A DNA stretch of 64,000 nt from CALLVY01 sp937899855 (GTDB taxonomy: Bacteria > Bacteroidota > Bacteroidia > Chitinophagales > Saprospiraceae), in assembly GCA_039820405.1 (NCBI GenBank), contig JBCBQC010000001.1, positions 186,001-250,000 of the forward strand, read 5' to 3'. The position numbers and the translations under genes are program-made. Below are positions 24,014-32,844 of this stretch, piece after piece. Every line of letters begins with the position of its first letter. Within the stretch, counting starts at the first letter, position 1. The notes under the pieces are model-generated. The model ran no database searches and was not told the DNA's origin. It was given only the letters and a program-made list of their open reading frames with translations.

Positions 24014-25357
24014 CTACGCCAAATTCCGCACCTTTTCCCATACTCTTGCCAAATCCAGGTCCCGATCGCCCTGCTCCTCCACAATGTCCATCAGCAGTTC
24101 GTCCTGCCGCCGGCCTTTGCGTAGGGCTTCGCGGTAGGGCAAGTGCTCGTTGAAGGTCACCATCGAGTATTTGGAAAAATAATCGGGGTAGGTTTGTTCC
24201 AACTGCATCTCCAGGTGGCGCTTGCGGATAAAGGCGGGATTGGCCACGTGGTCGCGCATTTCGTAAAAATTGTCCACCGCCAGATCAGCGATGGCATTGG
24301 TATCGCCTACGCGTTGCTCCTGGAAGGCTTCCAGGGCCCGCGCCCAGTTGTTGGGATGGGTATCGAGCACCTGGTCAAAGACGACCACGTCTTCGAAGGA
24401 GGAGTTCATCCCCTGTCCGTAAAAGGGAACGATGGCGTGGGAGGCATCGCCCATCAGCAGGGCCTTGCCGTAGGCTTGCCAGGGATAGCACCTGATGGTA
24501 CCGAGGTTGGAATTGGGATTGGCAAAAAAGTCGGTGAGCAGGCCCGGTACGTGGGGAATGATGTCGGCAAATTGCGCTTCAAAAAAATCGAGGACCTTGC
24601 GTCTGGTGGTCAAGGCTTTGAGTCCTTGGCGGCCTTCGAAAGGGTGAAAGAGGGTGACGGTAAAACTGCCGTCCAGGTTGGGCAGGGCAATGAGCATATA
24701 GGTCCCGCGGGGCCAGATGTGGAGGGCATTTTTTTCAATCCGGTAGCTTCCCCCGGGGCCGGGGGGGATGGTTAATTCCTTGTAGCCGTGCCGTAGGAAA
24801 AACTGGGAATAGTTGAACAAAAGCTCGTTGGTCCGGGCCATCATACTCCGCCGGACGGCCGAGCCCGCCCCATCCGCACCAAAGATCACGTCCGCCCTTA
24901 CCTCGTGCTCCCGTTCCCCCACCCGAAACCGCGCCCGCGCGGCCGGCAAATCGACCTCCAGACACTGGTGCTCAAAGTGAAGTTCCAAATTCTCCATCCC
25001 CTCCGCCGCATCCAACAGGGCCACGTTGAGCCCCGAGCGCGAAATGGAATTGATGTGCTCCCCCTCGCGACCGCTGTATTTGGAGAAGCGCAATTCGCCC
25101 GTCGTCGAGTGAATCATCCGACCGTACATCGGAATGCAGTGCTCGCTCACGGCCCCTTCCAGCCCCACCATCCGCAGGGCCCGCAGGCCTCGGTTGGAAA
25201 GGGCCAGGTTGATTGAGCGACCCGCCTCGGTATCGGCCCGACGCATATCGGAGCGCTTTTCAAAAATCTGGACGCGGTGCCCCCGCTGGGCCAGTCGAAT
25301 CCCGAGGAGGGTCCCACAAAGGCCCGCCCCAATAATCATAACCTTACTGTTGCTCAT
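24014..25357 (-). CDS. kmo: Kynurenine 3-monooxygenase
   Basis: FAD- and NADPH-dependent hydroxylation of L-kynurenine to 3-hydroxykynurenine. The N-terminal dinucleotide-binding motif is GAGLCG (10-15). The family sequence GRSINLALSNRGLRAL, the second FAD motif MGDASHAIVPFYGQGMN, and substrate-contact region residues are all present. 447 residues, normal length. It is the last gene of the eight-gene operon and overlaps the kynureninase stop by 14 bases, which predicts translational coupling. Confidence 0.95.
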   Translation of the reverse strand: MSNSKVMIIGAGLCGTLLGIRLAQRGHRVQIFEKRSDMRRADTEAGRSINLALSNRGLRALRMVGLEGAVSEHCIPMYGRMIHSTTGELRFSKYSGREGEHINSISRSGLNVALLDAAEGMENLELHFEHQCLEVDLPAARARFRVGEREHEVRADVIFGADGAGSAVRRSMMARTNELLFNYSQFFLRHGYKELTIPPGPGGSYRIEKNALHIWPRGTYMLIALPNLDGSFTVTLFHPFEGRQGLKALTTRRKVLDFFEAQFADIIPHVPGLLTDFFANPNSNLGTIRCYPWQAYGKALLMGDASHAIVPFYGQGMNSSFEDVVVFDQVLDTHPNNWARALEAFQEQRVGDTNAIADLAVDNFYEMRDHVANPAFIRKRHLEMQLEQTYPDYFSKYSMVTFNEHLPYREALRKGRRQDELLMDIVEEQGDRDLDLARVWEKVRNLA

Positions 25358-26675
25358 CGTATTGGTGTAAATCTAAAATGGACTGCAAGATAGCGACAAA
25401 ATCGTAGACCTCCCGAAAACTGTTGTACAGGGGTACCGGAGCCACCCGGATCACGTCGGGTTCCCGCCAATCCGCGATCACTCCCCGGCGACTGAGCTCG
25501 TCGAACAGGCGGCGATTGGTCCGCCGCAATTGGATCGAGAGCTGGCAACCCCGTTCGGCGGGATCGCGCGGGGTGATGATGCGGACGCGCTCATCCCGAA
25601 GCTCGTCGACCAAAAATTCGAGGTAGCCGGTCAGCAAACGGCTCTTGTGCATCAGGGCGGGCATCCCCACTTCGGTAAAAATATCGAGCGAGGCGCGGAT
25701 GGCGGCCAGCGAGAGGATGGGGGGATTGCTCAATTGCCAGCCCTCCGCACCACTCAGGGGGGTAAACCCAAAACGCATGTTGAAACGCGTCTCCTTATCG
25801 TGCCCCCACCAGCCCGCAAAGCGCGGCCGATCAAAATCCTGGGCGTGACGCTCGTGGACAAAACAACCCGCCATACTACCCGGCCCGGCATTGAGGTATT
25901 TGTAGGTACACCACACCGCAAAGTCGAGCTGGCTGTCGTGCAGTCGCAGGTCGATATTGCCCGCCCCGTGGGCGTAGTCAAAGCCCACCAAACAACCGTG
26001 GCGATGCCCCAGCGCGGCGATGCGCTTGGCGTCGAAGTACTGACCGGTGTAGTAATTCACCCCACCGAGCATAATCAGCGCAATCTCCTGACCCTGCTCC
26101 GCTAAGAGCGCTTCGATGTCTTCGATCCGAATCAACTGCTCTCCTTCGCGGGGGCGCAATTCCACCAGAGCTTCCTCCGGGTCGTAGCCGTGCCACTTGA
26201 TCTGCGACTCCACCGCATAGCGATCCGAGGGAAAGGCATCGCTCTCGATCAAGATTTTAAAGCGCTGGCCTTCCGGCCGGTAGAAGGAGACCATCATCAG
26301 GTGGAGATTGACGGTGAGGGTATTCATCACCACCACCTCGGAGGGTTTGGCGCCCACTACCTTAGCCATGGCCTCGGTCAAAAATTCGTGGTAAGGCATC
26401 CAGGGATTTTCGGCTTCAAAATGCCCCTCTACACCGAGGGTCGCCCAATCGCGGAGTTCCTGGTCGAGATAGGAGCGAACCGTCTTGGGTTGTAGGCCCA
26501 ACGAATTGCCACAAAGGTAAATCTGTGGCTCGCCATTGGCTTGACGGGGCAGGTGAAAGCGCTCGCGGTAAATGCGGAGCGGATCGTTCTGATCCATCCA
26601 ATCCGCGAACTCGGCCGTAGCCTGGTAGTCAATTGAAGTATTGGAAGTAGCATTCATACGCAGCGTATCTATCAT
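25344..26675 (-). CDS. kynU: Kynureninase
   Basis: PLP-dependent cleavage of kynurenine / 3-hydroxykynurenine to anthranilate / 3-hydroxyanthranilate plus alanine. Family motifs: YLCGNSLGLQP (53-63), MNTLTVNLHLMM, GFDYAHGAGN (231-240), and the PLP lysine Lys259 in CTYKYLNAGPG. 443 residues. The gene overlaps kmo by 14 bases and starts 6 bases after the ACMSD stop. A second in-frame ATG is at 26657. Confidence 0.96.
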   Translation of the reverse strand: MIDTLRMNATSNTSIDYQATAEFADWMDQNDPLRIYRERFHLPRQANGEPQIYLCGNSLGLQPKTVRSYLDQELRDWATLGVEGHFEAENPWMPYHEFLTEAMAKVVGAKPSEVVVMNTLTVNLHLMMVSFYRPEGQRFKILIESDAFPSDRYAVESQIKWHGYDPEEALVELRPREGEQLIRIEDIEALLAEQGQEIALIMLGGVNYYTGQYFDAKRIAALGHRHGCLVGFDYAHGAGNIDLRLHDSQLDFAVWCTYKYLNAGPGSMAGCFVHERHAQDFDRPRFAGWWGHDKETRFNMRFGFTPLSGAEGWQLSNPPILSLAAIRASLDIFTEVGMPALMHKSRLLTGYLEFLVDELRDERVRIITPRDPAERGCQLSIQLRRTNRRLFDELSRRGVIADWREPDVIRVAPVPLYNSFREVYDFVAILQSILDLHQYDEQQ

Positions 26676-26681
26676 ACAAAT

Positions 26682-27758
26682 TTAAATTTTAGACTTTGGT
26701 TTAATCCTTTCCAAAAAGTTTTCTACCCGGGCCCCGGCCAACCACCGCAATCCATTGTCCCACCAGATGCGATCGCGATCCTGCGAGCTGATGATGGCCC
26801 GCTCCACGGCCTGGTCGATGACCTTGCCGGGATAGGAATCCGCCACCCCTTCGATCTCCCCCAGGGGGTAGGGATCATCCAGGCCGGCAATGACCTGGGG
26901 GGCACCCTGCCGGTCGATGAGCAGCCGAAAGGCGTAAACATCGTGGACGAGGGTATCAAAAAAGAGATTGTTCATTCCCACCGCAGTTTCGGGATCCGCC
27001 GCATCGGGAAACAGATCGGGCCGACCGTAGTAGCCCTGGCGTCGACGCCCCACATTGACCTGACCGTATTGATTGCCGTGGGCAAAAGCCACCCGCAATT
27101 TGGGGAAACGCTCGTGGTAACCCAGCGTGGTGTACAGGTGGTAGGTGTCGGCCGTCTGGGCACACATCCACACCAGGTGAAAACGCCAAAACTGATCGGC
27201 CAAATTGATCATCCGCGGACCGTCGTAGGGATGGATTTCGAGCGCGAGTTCGTACTCGTTGGCCAGGGCAAAGAGGGGTTCGATGTCGGGATGGGCCACC
27301 GAGCGCCACTCGCCCCCCTGAGTCAAAAAGTGGGTAGGCAGGCACAGCAATTGCAAGTCCAATTCCTCCACACAACGACGCAGCTCAATCAGGGCATCCT
27401 CCAGATACGCCACCTGGACCACAAAGCCCGCGGTGAACCGCTCTGGATACCTGTGTTGTACCCCGGCGTTGAAGTCGTTCTGAAAACGCAGTACCCGCTG
27501 GGTACACTCGCAGTCCATGCCATTGCAGTACAGTTGCGACAGGTTTAGGATCACCTCGTGGTCGATCCGGTGCTGGTCCATCCAAACCAATTTTTCCTCC
27601 AGGAAATAGTTCGAATCCGTAATCGGACGACGCCACTCGCCCTGGCGCATGAATTGGCGATCTTCCGTAATCCAGAAGATACCCGCCTCCCGCATCCAAG
27701 TGGGAATCTGCTCGGGCAGTGGTAGTAAGTGGCCGTGACAATTTAATCTACTCCCCAT
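26682..27758 (-). CDS. 2-amino-3-carboxymuconate-6-semialdehyde decarboxylase (ACMSD)
   Basis: Decarboxylates ACMS, the ring-opened product of 3-hydroxyanthranilate, to 2-aminomuconate semialdehyde. Amidohydrolase fold with metal ligands His8 and His10 (NCHGHLLP), His176 (LEIHPYDG) and Asp294 (GLDDPYPLGE), and catalytic His227 (FAHGNQYG). 358 residues, slightly longer than the usual bacterial enzyme. It overlaps the aldehyde dehydrogenase stop by 11 bases. By lowering ACMS it diverts flux from quinolinate (NAD synthesis) into catabolism. Confidence 0.93.
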   Translation of the reverse strand: MGSRLNCHGHLLPLPEQIPTWMREAGIFWITEDRQFMRQGEWRRPITDSNYFLEEKLVWMDQHRIDHEVILNLSQLYCNGMDCECTQRVLRFQNDFNAGVQHRYPERFTAGFVVQVAYLEDALIELRRCVEELDLQLLCLPTHFLTQGGEWRSVAHPDIEPLFALANEYELALEIHPYDGPRMINLADQFWRFHLVWMCAQTADTYHLYTTLGYHERFPKLRVAFAHGNQYGQVNVGRRRQGYYGRPDLFPDAADPETAVGMNNLFFDTLVHDVYAFRLLIDRQGAPQVIAGLDDPYPLGEIEGVADSYPGKVIDQAVERAIISSQDRDRIWWDNGLRWLAGARVENFLERIKPKSKI

Positions 27759-29196
27759 ATTGGATACAAACGTTTTTGGCTTCCGTAAAAAAACGCAGGG
27801 CTTCCAGCCCTCCTTCCCGTCCGAGCCCCGAGTTTTTCATCCCACCGAAGGGCGTCCGCAAATCGCGTAACAACCAAGTGTTGATCCAAACGATGCCCGC
27901 CTCCAGGACCCGCGCCATCCGATGCGCCCGGCTGAGGTTCTCCGTCCACAGCGTTGCCGACAAACCGTAGGAGATATCGTTGGCGTAATGCAGCACCTCG
28001 GCTTCCGTATCGAAGGGAATGATGCTGACCACCGGGCCAAAAATCTCTTCCTGATTGGTCCGACACTGGGGCGACAGGCCTTCGATAACGGTGGGTGGCA
28101 GGAAGTAGCCTTCGGCAAATTCTCCCCCCACTCGTACCCGTTTGCCACCACATAGCACGCGGCCTCCTTCTTCCCGGGCCAGCTCAAAATGGGACAAGAT
28201 TTTCTCCAGGTGGGCCCGCGATACCACCGCCCCCAATTGATTTTGCGCCGCGCGGGGATCACCGATCGCCAGCTTCCGCGCCCGCGCCACCAGGTCGTCG
28301 CGGAAGCGTTCGTAGAGGGGCCGCTCCACAAAGATCCGCGAGCCGCAGAGGCAGATTTGCCCCTGGTTGGTAAAGGAGGAACGCAAGGTGGTATCCAGCG
28401 TGCGCTCGTACTGGCAATCCGCAAAAATGATATTGGGGTTTTTCCCCCCCAACTCAAGGGATAATTTCTTAAAATGAGGGGCCGCCACCCGGGCGATCTC
28501 CGCACCGGTACGGGTGCTGCCCGTAAAGGAGATGGCCTTGATGCGGGGATGAGCGACCAAGGCCGCACCAATACGGTGACCGTGGCCGTGGAGGATATTG
28601 AGTACCCCCGGTGGCAAGCCCGCCTCGCGGCAGATGCCGGCCAGTAGCGAGGCGGTCATGGGGGTGATTTCCGAGGGCTTGGCCACCACCGTATTGCCCG
28701 CAGCTAGGGCGGGAGCGATCTTCCAGGTCAGGAGGTAGAGGGGTAAATTCCAGGGCGAGATACAGGCCACCACCCCCAGGGGGTGACGGAGCGTGTAGTT
28801 GATCGCCCGGTGGTCCATCTCGTGGGCCTCGGTGTGGAAATGCAGGATGGAGGTAGCAAAAAAGCGAAAGTTTTGGGAGGCACGCGGAATGTCTACCCGA
28901 CGGGCCAGGGCCAGGGGTTTTCCGCTGTCCAAGGATTCGGCCAGGGCCAGCTCCTCCCGACGCGCTTCGAGGAGGTCGGCTACCCGGACCAACACCCGAT
29001 GGCGTTCCTGGACACTGCGGTTCGACCAGTCGGGAAAAGCATCTTGAGCCGCTCGAATGGCCCGTTCTAGATCTTCGGCATCCGAATCGGGCGCCCGGGC
29101 GTAGACCCGTCCTCGGGAAGGGTCGTACACGTCGAGGTAGCGACCGGCTCGCGGAGCGACGAGTTGTCCGTTGATGTAATTGGTGATGATCTGCAT
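27748..29196 (-). CDS. 2-aminomuconate (or 2-hydroxymuconate) semialdehyde dehydrogenase
   Basis: NAD-dependent aldehyde dehydrogenase of 482 residues. Catalytic Cys282 (GQICLCGSR) and general base Glu248 (LELGGKNP) are in place, as is the cofactor loop FTGSTRTG. The AMSDH/HMSDH subgroup is indicated by ISPWNLPLYLLTWKIAPAL together with its position between TDO and ACMSD. It should oxidise 2-aminomuconate semialdehyde, the ACMSD product, to 2-aminomuconate. The gene starts 20 bases after the TDO stop and overlaps ACMSD. Confidence 0.92.
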   Translation of the reverse strand: MQIITNYINGQLVAPRAGRYLDVYDPSRGRVYARAPDSDAEDLERAIRAAQDAFPDWSNRSVQERHRVLVRVADLLEARREELALAESLDSGKPLALARRVDIPRASQNFRFFATSILHFHTEAHEMDHRAINYTLRHPLGVVACISPWNLPLYLLTWKIAPALAAGNTVVAKPSEITPMTASLLAGICREAGLPPGVLNILHGHGHRIGAALVAHPRIKAISFTGSTRTGAEIARVAAPHFKKLSLELGGKNPNIIFADCQYERTLDTTLRSSFTNQGQICLCGSRIFVERPLYERFRDDLVARARKLAIGDPRAAQNQLGAVVSRAHLEKILSHFELAREEGGRVLCGGKRVRVGGEFAEGYFLPPTVIEGLSPQCRTNQEEIFGPVVSIIPFDTEAEVLHYANDISYGLSATLWTENLSRAHRMARVLEAGIVWINTWLLRDLRTPFGGMKNSGLGREGGLEALRFFTEAKNVCIQYGE

Positions 29197-29216
29197 ATTA
29201 TTCCGTTGTGATCTAC

Positions 29217-30323
29217 TCAGCGATGAGAGAAATAAAAGCCCAGCTCTTTCTTGAGGGCGATGGGCAGCTCGGGCAGTTCCGACCGTGGAATAAGGAGGGT
29301 CGAAATGTTGTGCAAGTCGGTGTAAATCTGGTGGCGTAGGGCAGTTTCGCGGAGGTATTCGTGCCCCGAGGAGCCGCCCGTCCCGATTTTGCGGCCCAGC
29401 ATGCGGAGTACCATCTGGGCGTGGCGGTAACGCCAGGTAGTGAACAGCTCGTCGATGTCGATCAAGCTGACCAGCATTTGGTAGGGACCGTGGAGGATGG
29501 GCTCATCGCGGTAAAGGTTGATGAGGAGGGCCGCCACCGTAGCCCGGTAGGACAAGCGCATTTTACCCTCCCGATGCAAGCGTTCGTGTACCTCGGGATC
29601 CAGCACCGATTCGAAATAGGTATCCGTACTGCCCAACATGCGCAAACGCATGGCCTTTTCCGATTCGCTCAGGTAATCAGAGTCCCGGATCGCCTCTTGC
29701 TCCCGGGCGAGCATCGCTTCGACGGCCCGTCGGTAGTAGCGCAAAAAGTCGAAGTCGCCAAACTGGAGAAAAGGCGTCCGCTCCAACCAGGACTCGACGG
29801 CTGCGAAGAGGGTACCGCTGTTTTGCAGCGCTTCGAGCTCGCGTTGCTGGGGCTCGGGGAAGACGGAGGCATAGCGGTGGTTGTTGTAACTGAGCCGGTC
29901 TTTCTCCTGCAGGCCCAGCAGTACCTCTACAATCCGAAACTGAAAGCTTTGGAAGCCCGAGGCGGGAAACAAGTAACTCCGAAAATCGAGAAAATCGAGG
30001 GGTGTCATCGTCTCCAAAACGCGCACCTGCCCGATGAGGACCTTTTGTATTTCGATCACCCGCTGGAGCCGCGCCACGGCCATTCCAATGTTTTTTTCGT
30101 CCACCCGGTCCCGATCAAACAGGTCGATCACCGAGCGCAATTCGTGCGCGATTTGCTTGAACCAAAGCTCGTACACTTGGTGGATGATGATAAAAAGGGT
30201 TTCGTCGTGCGCCGCATCCTCCACGGCGGTACCACTCCGGGGCACCTGCGCCCCGAGGAGCTTATCGAGCTGTAGGTAATTGTAGTAGTGGATCGTAGAA
30301 TATTTGTCTTTGGTATCGCTCAT
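29217..30323 (-). CDS. Tryptophan 2,3-dioxygenase, long (animal-like) form
   Basis: Haem enzyme that opens the indole ring of L-tryptophan to N-formylkynurenine. Conserved stretches include HYYNYLQLDKLLGAQ, DETLFIIIHQVYELWFKQI (substrate pocket), LDFRSYLFPASGFQSFQFR and LFTTWRYRHAQMV (probable proximal haem His) followed by GTGGSSGHEYLR. 368 residues, longer than the roughly 280-300 of most proteobacterial enzymes and closer to animal TDO. It lies 12 bases after the IclR gene. Confidence 0.95.
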   Translation of the reverse strand: MSDTKDKYSTIHYYNYLQLDKLLGAQVPRSGTAVEDAAHDETLFIIIHQVYELWFKQIAHELRSVIDLFDRDRVDEKNIGMAVARLQRVIEIQKVLIGQVRVLETMTPLDFLDFRSYLFPASGFQSFQFRIVEVLLGLQEKDRLSYNNHRYASVFPEPQQRELEALQNSGTLFAAVESWLERTPFLQFGDFDFLRYYRRAVEAMLAREQEAIRDSDYLSESEKAMRLRMLGSTDTYFESVLDPEVHERLHREGKMRLSYRATVAALLINLYRDEPILHGPYQMLVSLIDIDELFTTWRYRHAQMVLRMLGRKIGTGGSSGHEYLRETALRHQIYTDLHNISTLLIPRSELPELPIALKKELGFYFSHR

Positions 30324-30335
30324 GATGATGGATTT

Positions 30336-31115
30336 CTACAATTGAAAATTACCAATGCCTTCTCGGATTTTTTCAGCCCCCCGCTTCAAGATCGAAACGT
30401 AGTGCGGCAGGGCCTCCTCGCGAAAGCGATTGGCGGGCCCGGAGGCGCTGAGGCCCGCTACCAAGTCTCCCTGCTGGTTGAAGATGGGCACCGCCACGCA
30501 GATCAACCCGATCTCGTACTCTTCCCGATCGAGGGCAAAGCTCCGCTCGCGAATCTCGGCCAGTTCGCGCCGCAGGGCCGCCGCGGAGACGATGGTATTG
30601 GCCGTTTGGGCAAACAGGGGCGTGGCGTCCAGCACCGCCTGCTGTTGCTCAGAATCCGCGCAGGCCAGGAGCATCTTGCCCAGGCCCGTACAGTGAGCCG
30701 GACGTAGGGAGCCAATTTCGGTACTGATTTTCAGCCCTTGAGGGCTTTCCACCTTGTCCAAATAGCGGATGTGGGTGCCTTCGAGGATGGCCAGGTGAAC
30801 GGTTTCGGCAATCGCCCGAGCTACCTCCTCCAAAACGGGATGCGTACAGTGTACTACCGCCTGATGAATGGAGACCCGGTGCCCCAGTTCGAAGAGTTTG
30901 AGCCCCAAGCGGTACTTTTCCGATCGGCGGTTTTGTTGCAAGACCCCCAGCTTTTCGAGGGTGGCCAAGAGCCGGTAGATGGTGCTTTTATTGGCCCCCA
31001 AGCTACGCGCCAGTTCACTCACCCCCCACTCCGGTTTGTCGAGGGTAAAGGCTTCGAGCAATAAAAAAGCTTTTTGCACCGAGCCGTTCAGCTGTTTGTC
31101 GAGATCCATGCGCAT
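30336..31115 (-). CDS. IclR-family transcriptional regulator of the kynurenine operon
   Basis: 259 residues from ATG 31115 (MRMDLDKQLNGSVQKAF; ATG 31109 also possible). The open frame continues upstream through the decarboxylase gene but is noise there. The N-terminal winged helix includes LLLEAFTLDKPEWGVSELARSLGANKSTIYRLLATLEKLG. The C-terminal GAF-like effector domain has HLAILEGTHIRYLDKVES, RPAHCTGLGKMLLA and EEYEIGLICVAVPIF. It starts 2 bases after the decarboxylase stop, embedded in the operon it probably controls. The likely binding site is the palindrome at 32699-32713. Effector is unknown, presumably a pathway intermediate. Confidence 0.92.
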   Translation of the reverse strand: MRMDLDKQLNGSVQKAFLLLEAFTLDKPEWGVSELARSLGANKSTIYRLLATLEKLGVLQQNRRSEKYRLGLKLFELGHRVSIHQAVVHCTHPVLEEVARAIAETVHLAILEGTHIRYLDKVESPQGLKISTEIGSLRPAHCTGLGKMLLACADSEQQQAVLDATPLFAQTANTIVSAAALRRELAEIRERSFALDREEYEIGLICVAVPIFNQQGDLVAGLSASGPANRFREEALPHYVSILKRGAEKIREGIGNFQL

Positions 31116-31117
31116 CT

Positions 31118-31876
31118 TTAAATCACTTTTATGCCCACCCGTCCCAAGTCTTGGACCCGAGCCTGGACGTACTGTCCGCGCTCCAGGTACACCGCTGCGG
31201 TGGCCGCTCCCGCCAGGAGGATGGCTCCCGCCTCGATCATGCCCCCGCTCTGCGTCACCAGTCGCGCGGCCGCCACCAGACAGCGGAGGGGATGCCCCAA
31301 AATAGCGGCCGAAGAACCCACCTGGACCGGCCGTTGGTCGACCTCCAGGACCATTCCCAAATTGTCCAGATCCGCATCCGCGGCGCGCCAATTGCCCAAG
31401 ACGACGCCGGCCGAGGAACAATTGTCCGCAATCACGTCTTCGAGGCTAAACTTAAAGCGTTCGTAGCGCGAGTCGATGATTTCCAGAGCCGGAGCTACCG
31501 CCGCGACGTACTGGCTGGCCTCCAACAGGTGGATGGGGGCCTCGATCCGTTTGGCGATCCGAAAGGCGATCTCCGGTTCGGCCCGGGGATGAATAAAACG
31601 ATCCAGCGGCAGGCTTCCCCCCTCTTCGTAGAGCATGGCATCGGTCAGCCGTCCCCAAATCATGTCGTGGACGCCCATTTGCGCCATCTTGGCCCGACTG
31701 GTAAAACCCAGCTTGTAACCGATCAGGCGTTCGCCCCGACGTATCCGGCGATCGATCGAGGCAGCTTGGATTTGATAGGCTTCGGCCTCGGTAAAGGCTT
31801 GGTGATGGCTCAGTTGGGAAACGGCCCGGGCTTCGCGGGCAGCGGAATCGATGATTTGTGCCAGTTCGAGTTGCAT
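31118..31876 (-). CDS. 4-oxalocrotonate (2-oxo-3-hexenedioate) decarboxylase
   Basis: 252-residue member of the fumarylacetoacetase-like DmpH/MhpD group. DmpH-like features: GYKLGFTSRAKMAQMGVHDMIWG, PRAEPEIAF (metal-binding Glu residues), ALEIIDSRYERFKFSLEDVIADN. The decarboxylase turns 4-oxalocrotonate, formed after deamination of 2-aminomuconate, into 2-oxopent-4-enoate in an Mg-dependent reaction, usually in a complex with the hydratase encoded directly upstream (6-base gap). Decarboxylase versus hydratase is decided by similarity only; the paired gene is the better hydratase match. Confidence 0.88.
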   Translation of the reverse strand: MQLELAQIIDSAAREARAVSQLSHHQAFTEAEAYQIQAASIDRRIRRGERLIGYKLGFTSRAKMAQMGVHDMIWGRLTDAMLYEEGGSLPLDRFIHPRAEPEIAFRIAKRIEAPIHLLEASQYVAAVAPALEIIDSRYERFKFSLEDVIADNCSSAGVVLGNWRAADADLDNLGMVLEVDQRPVQVGSSAAILGHPLRCLVAAARLVTQSGGMIEAGAILLAGAATAAVYLERGQYVQARVQDLGRVGIKVI

Positions 31877-31882
31877 GCGAGC

Positions 31883-32662
31883 TTAGTTTGTCGATGGGGT
31901 AAAGTGAATGTCGACCGAGCCCAGCCCTCGGAAGCGGGCGCGCAGGGCATCACCGGGTCGGATATTGACCATGGGGCCCAGGGCACCGGTCAGGAGCAGG
32001 TCACCGGCGCGAAGGGGCTGTCCCAGTTCGACCAGCTTATCGGCCAGCCAGAGGGCGGCATTGAGGGGATTGCCCAGGCAGGCGATCCCCGCTCCAGTGG
32101 CAACGGCCTGCCCGGCCCGTTCGAGGACCATGCCGCAGAGTTCGAGGTCCAATTGGTGAAGGGCAACGGGTTGGGTACCGAGGGCCACCAGCCCGGAGGA
32201 GGCATTGTCGGCAATCGAATCGTAAATGTGGATGTTCCAATCCCGAATCCGGCTGTCGACGATTTCGATGGCGGGCAGGGCGTAGGCAGTGGCGCTCACG
32301 ATGTCCTGCACGGTGTGTTTTTCGTGAAGCAGGTCCCTTTCCAGTACCAGGGCAATTTCGCCTTCGGCCCGGGGTTGGAGCAACTGCTGATAGTCGATCT
32401 CAGCACCACTAGCGTAGCAGCAGTCGGCGAAGAGCATGCCGTAGTCGGGTTGGTCGACCCCCAGCTGTTTTTGAACGGCCCGGGAGGTCAGCCCAATCTT
32501 CCGGCCGATGAGGCGGCGCCCCTGGCTCAGCCAGTGCTCCGTATTGATTTGTTGAATGGCGTAGGCTTCCACTACACTCCGGGTGGCCATTCGATCACGG
32601 ATGGGGGGGCACTGACCACTGGTGTAAGCTTCGCGTATTTGCTGCGCGAGTTGGACGTTCAT
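31883..32662 (-). CDS. 2-oxopent-4-enoate hydratase (MhpD/DmpE type)
   Basis: 259 residues. It converts 2-oxopent-4-enoate to 4-hydroxy-2-oxovalerate. GRKIGLTSRAVQKQLGVDQPDYGML and PRAEGEIALVLERDL are typical of MhpD/DmpE, with the acidic metal ligands conserved; ALPAIEIVDSRIRDW follows. It is the first gene of the operon, followed after 6 bases by its usual partner, the decarboxylase. The aldolase and acetaldehyde dehydrogenase that would follow in a meta-cleavage pathway are absent here. Confidence 0.9.
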   Translation of the reverse strand: MNVQLAQQIREAYTSGQCPPIRDRMATRSVVEAYAIQQINTEHWLSQGRRLIGRKIGLTSRAVQKQLGVDQPDYGMLFADCCYASGAEIDYQQLLQPRAEGEIALVLERDLLHEKHTVQDIVSATAYALPAIEIVDSRIRDWNIHIYDSIADNASSGLVALGTQPVALHQLDLELCGMVLERAGQAVATGAGIACLGNPLNAALWLADKLVELGQPLRAGDLLLTGALGPMVNIRPGDALRARFRGLGSVDIHFTPSTN

Positions 32663-32698
32663 ACGGGTGGGTTGGGTTAAACTGAGTGTTTTGAATAA

Positions 32699-32713
32699 TG
32701 AAACAGCGTTTCA
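32699..32713. promoter_or_regulatory. Candidate IclR-type operator of the kynurenine operon
   Basis: Perfect palindrome TGAAAC-AGC-GTTTCA, centred 44 bases upstream of the first ATG (32662). It is flanked by weaker outer symmetry (GAATA 32693-32697 / TATTT 32715-32719). As I recall it, the IclR-family KdgR box has the same TGAAACA...GTTTCA form. A near-consensus -7 box for the minus strand (TACATTTC, 32725-32732) lies just upstream, so a bound regulator would sit at the start of transcription. Confidence 0.65.
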
Positions 32714-32844
32714 ATATTTCACACGAAATGTACGGCTTTTTTTGGAAAGTTGTTGCTTAAAAAGCGCAAATTAATACCCAGTAGGCCAACACTCCTCCCG
32801 GAGCGTGGGCGGACAAAAATCGCGGGGCGAGGGGGGAGGCGGGT

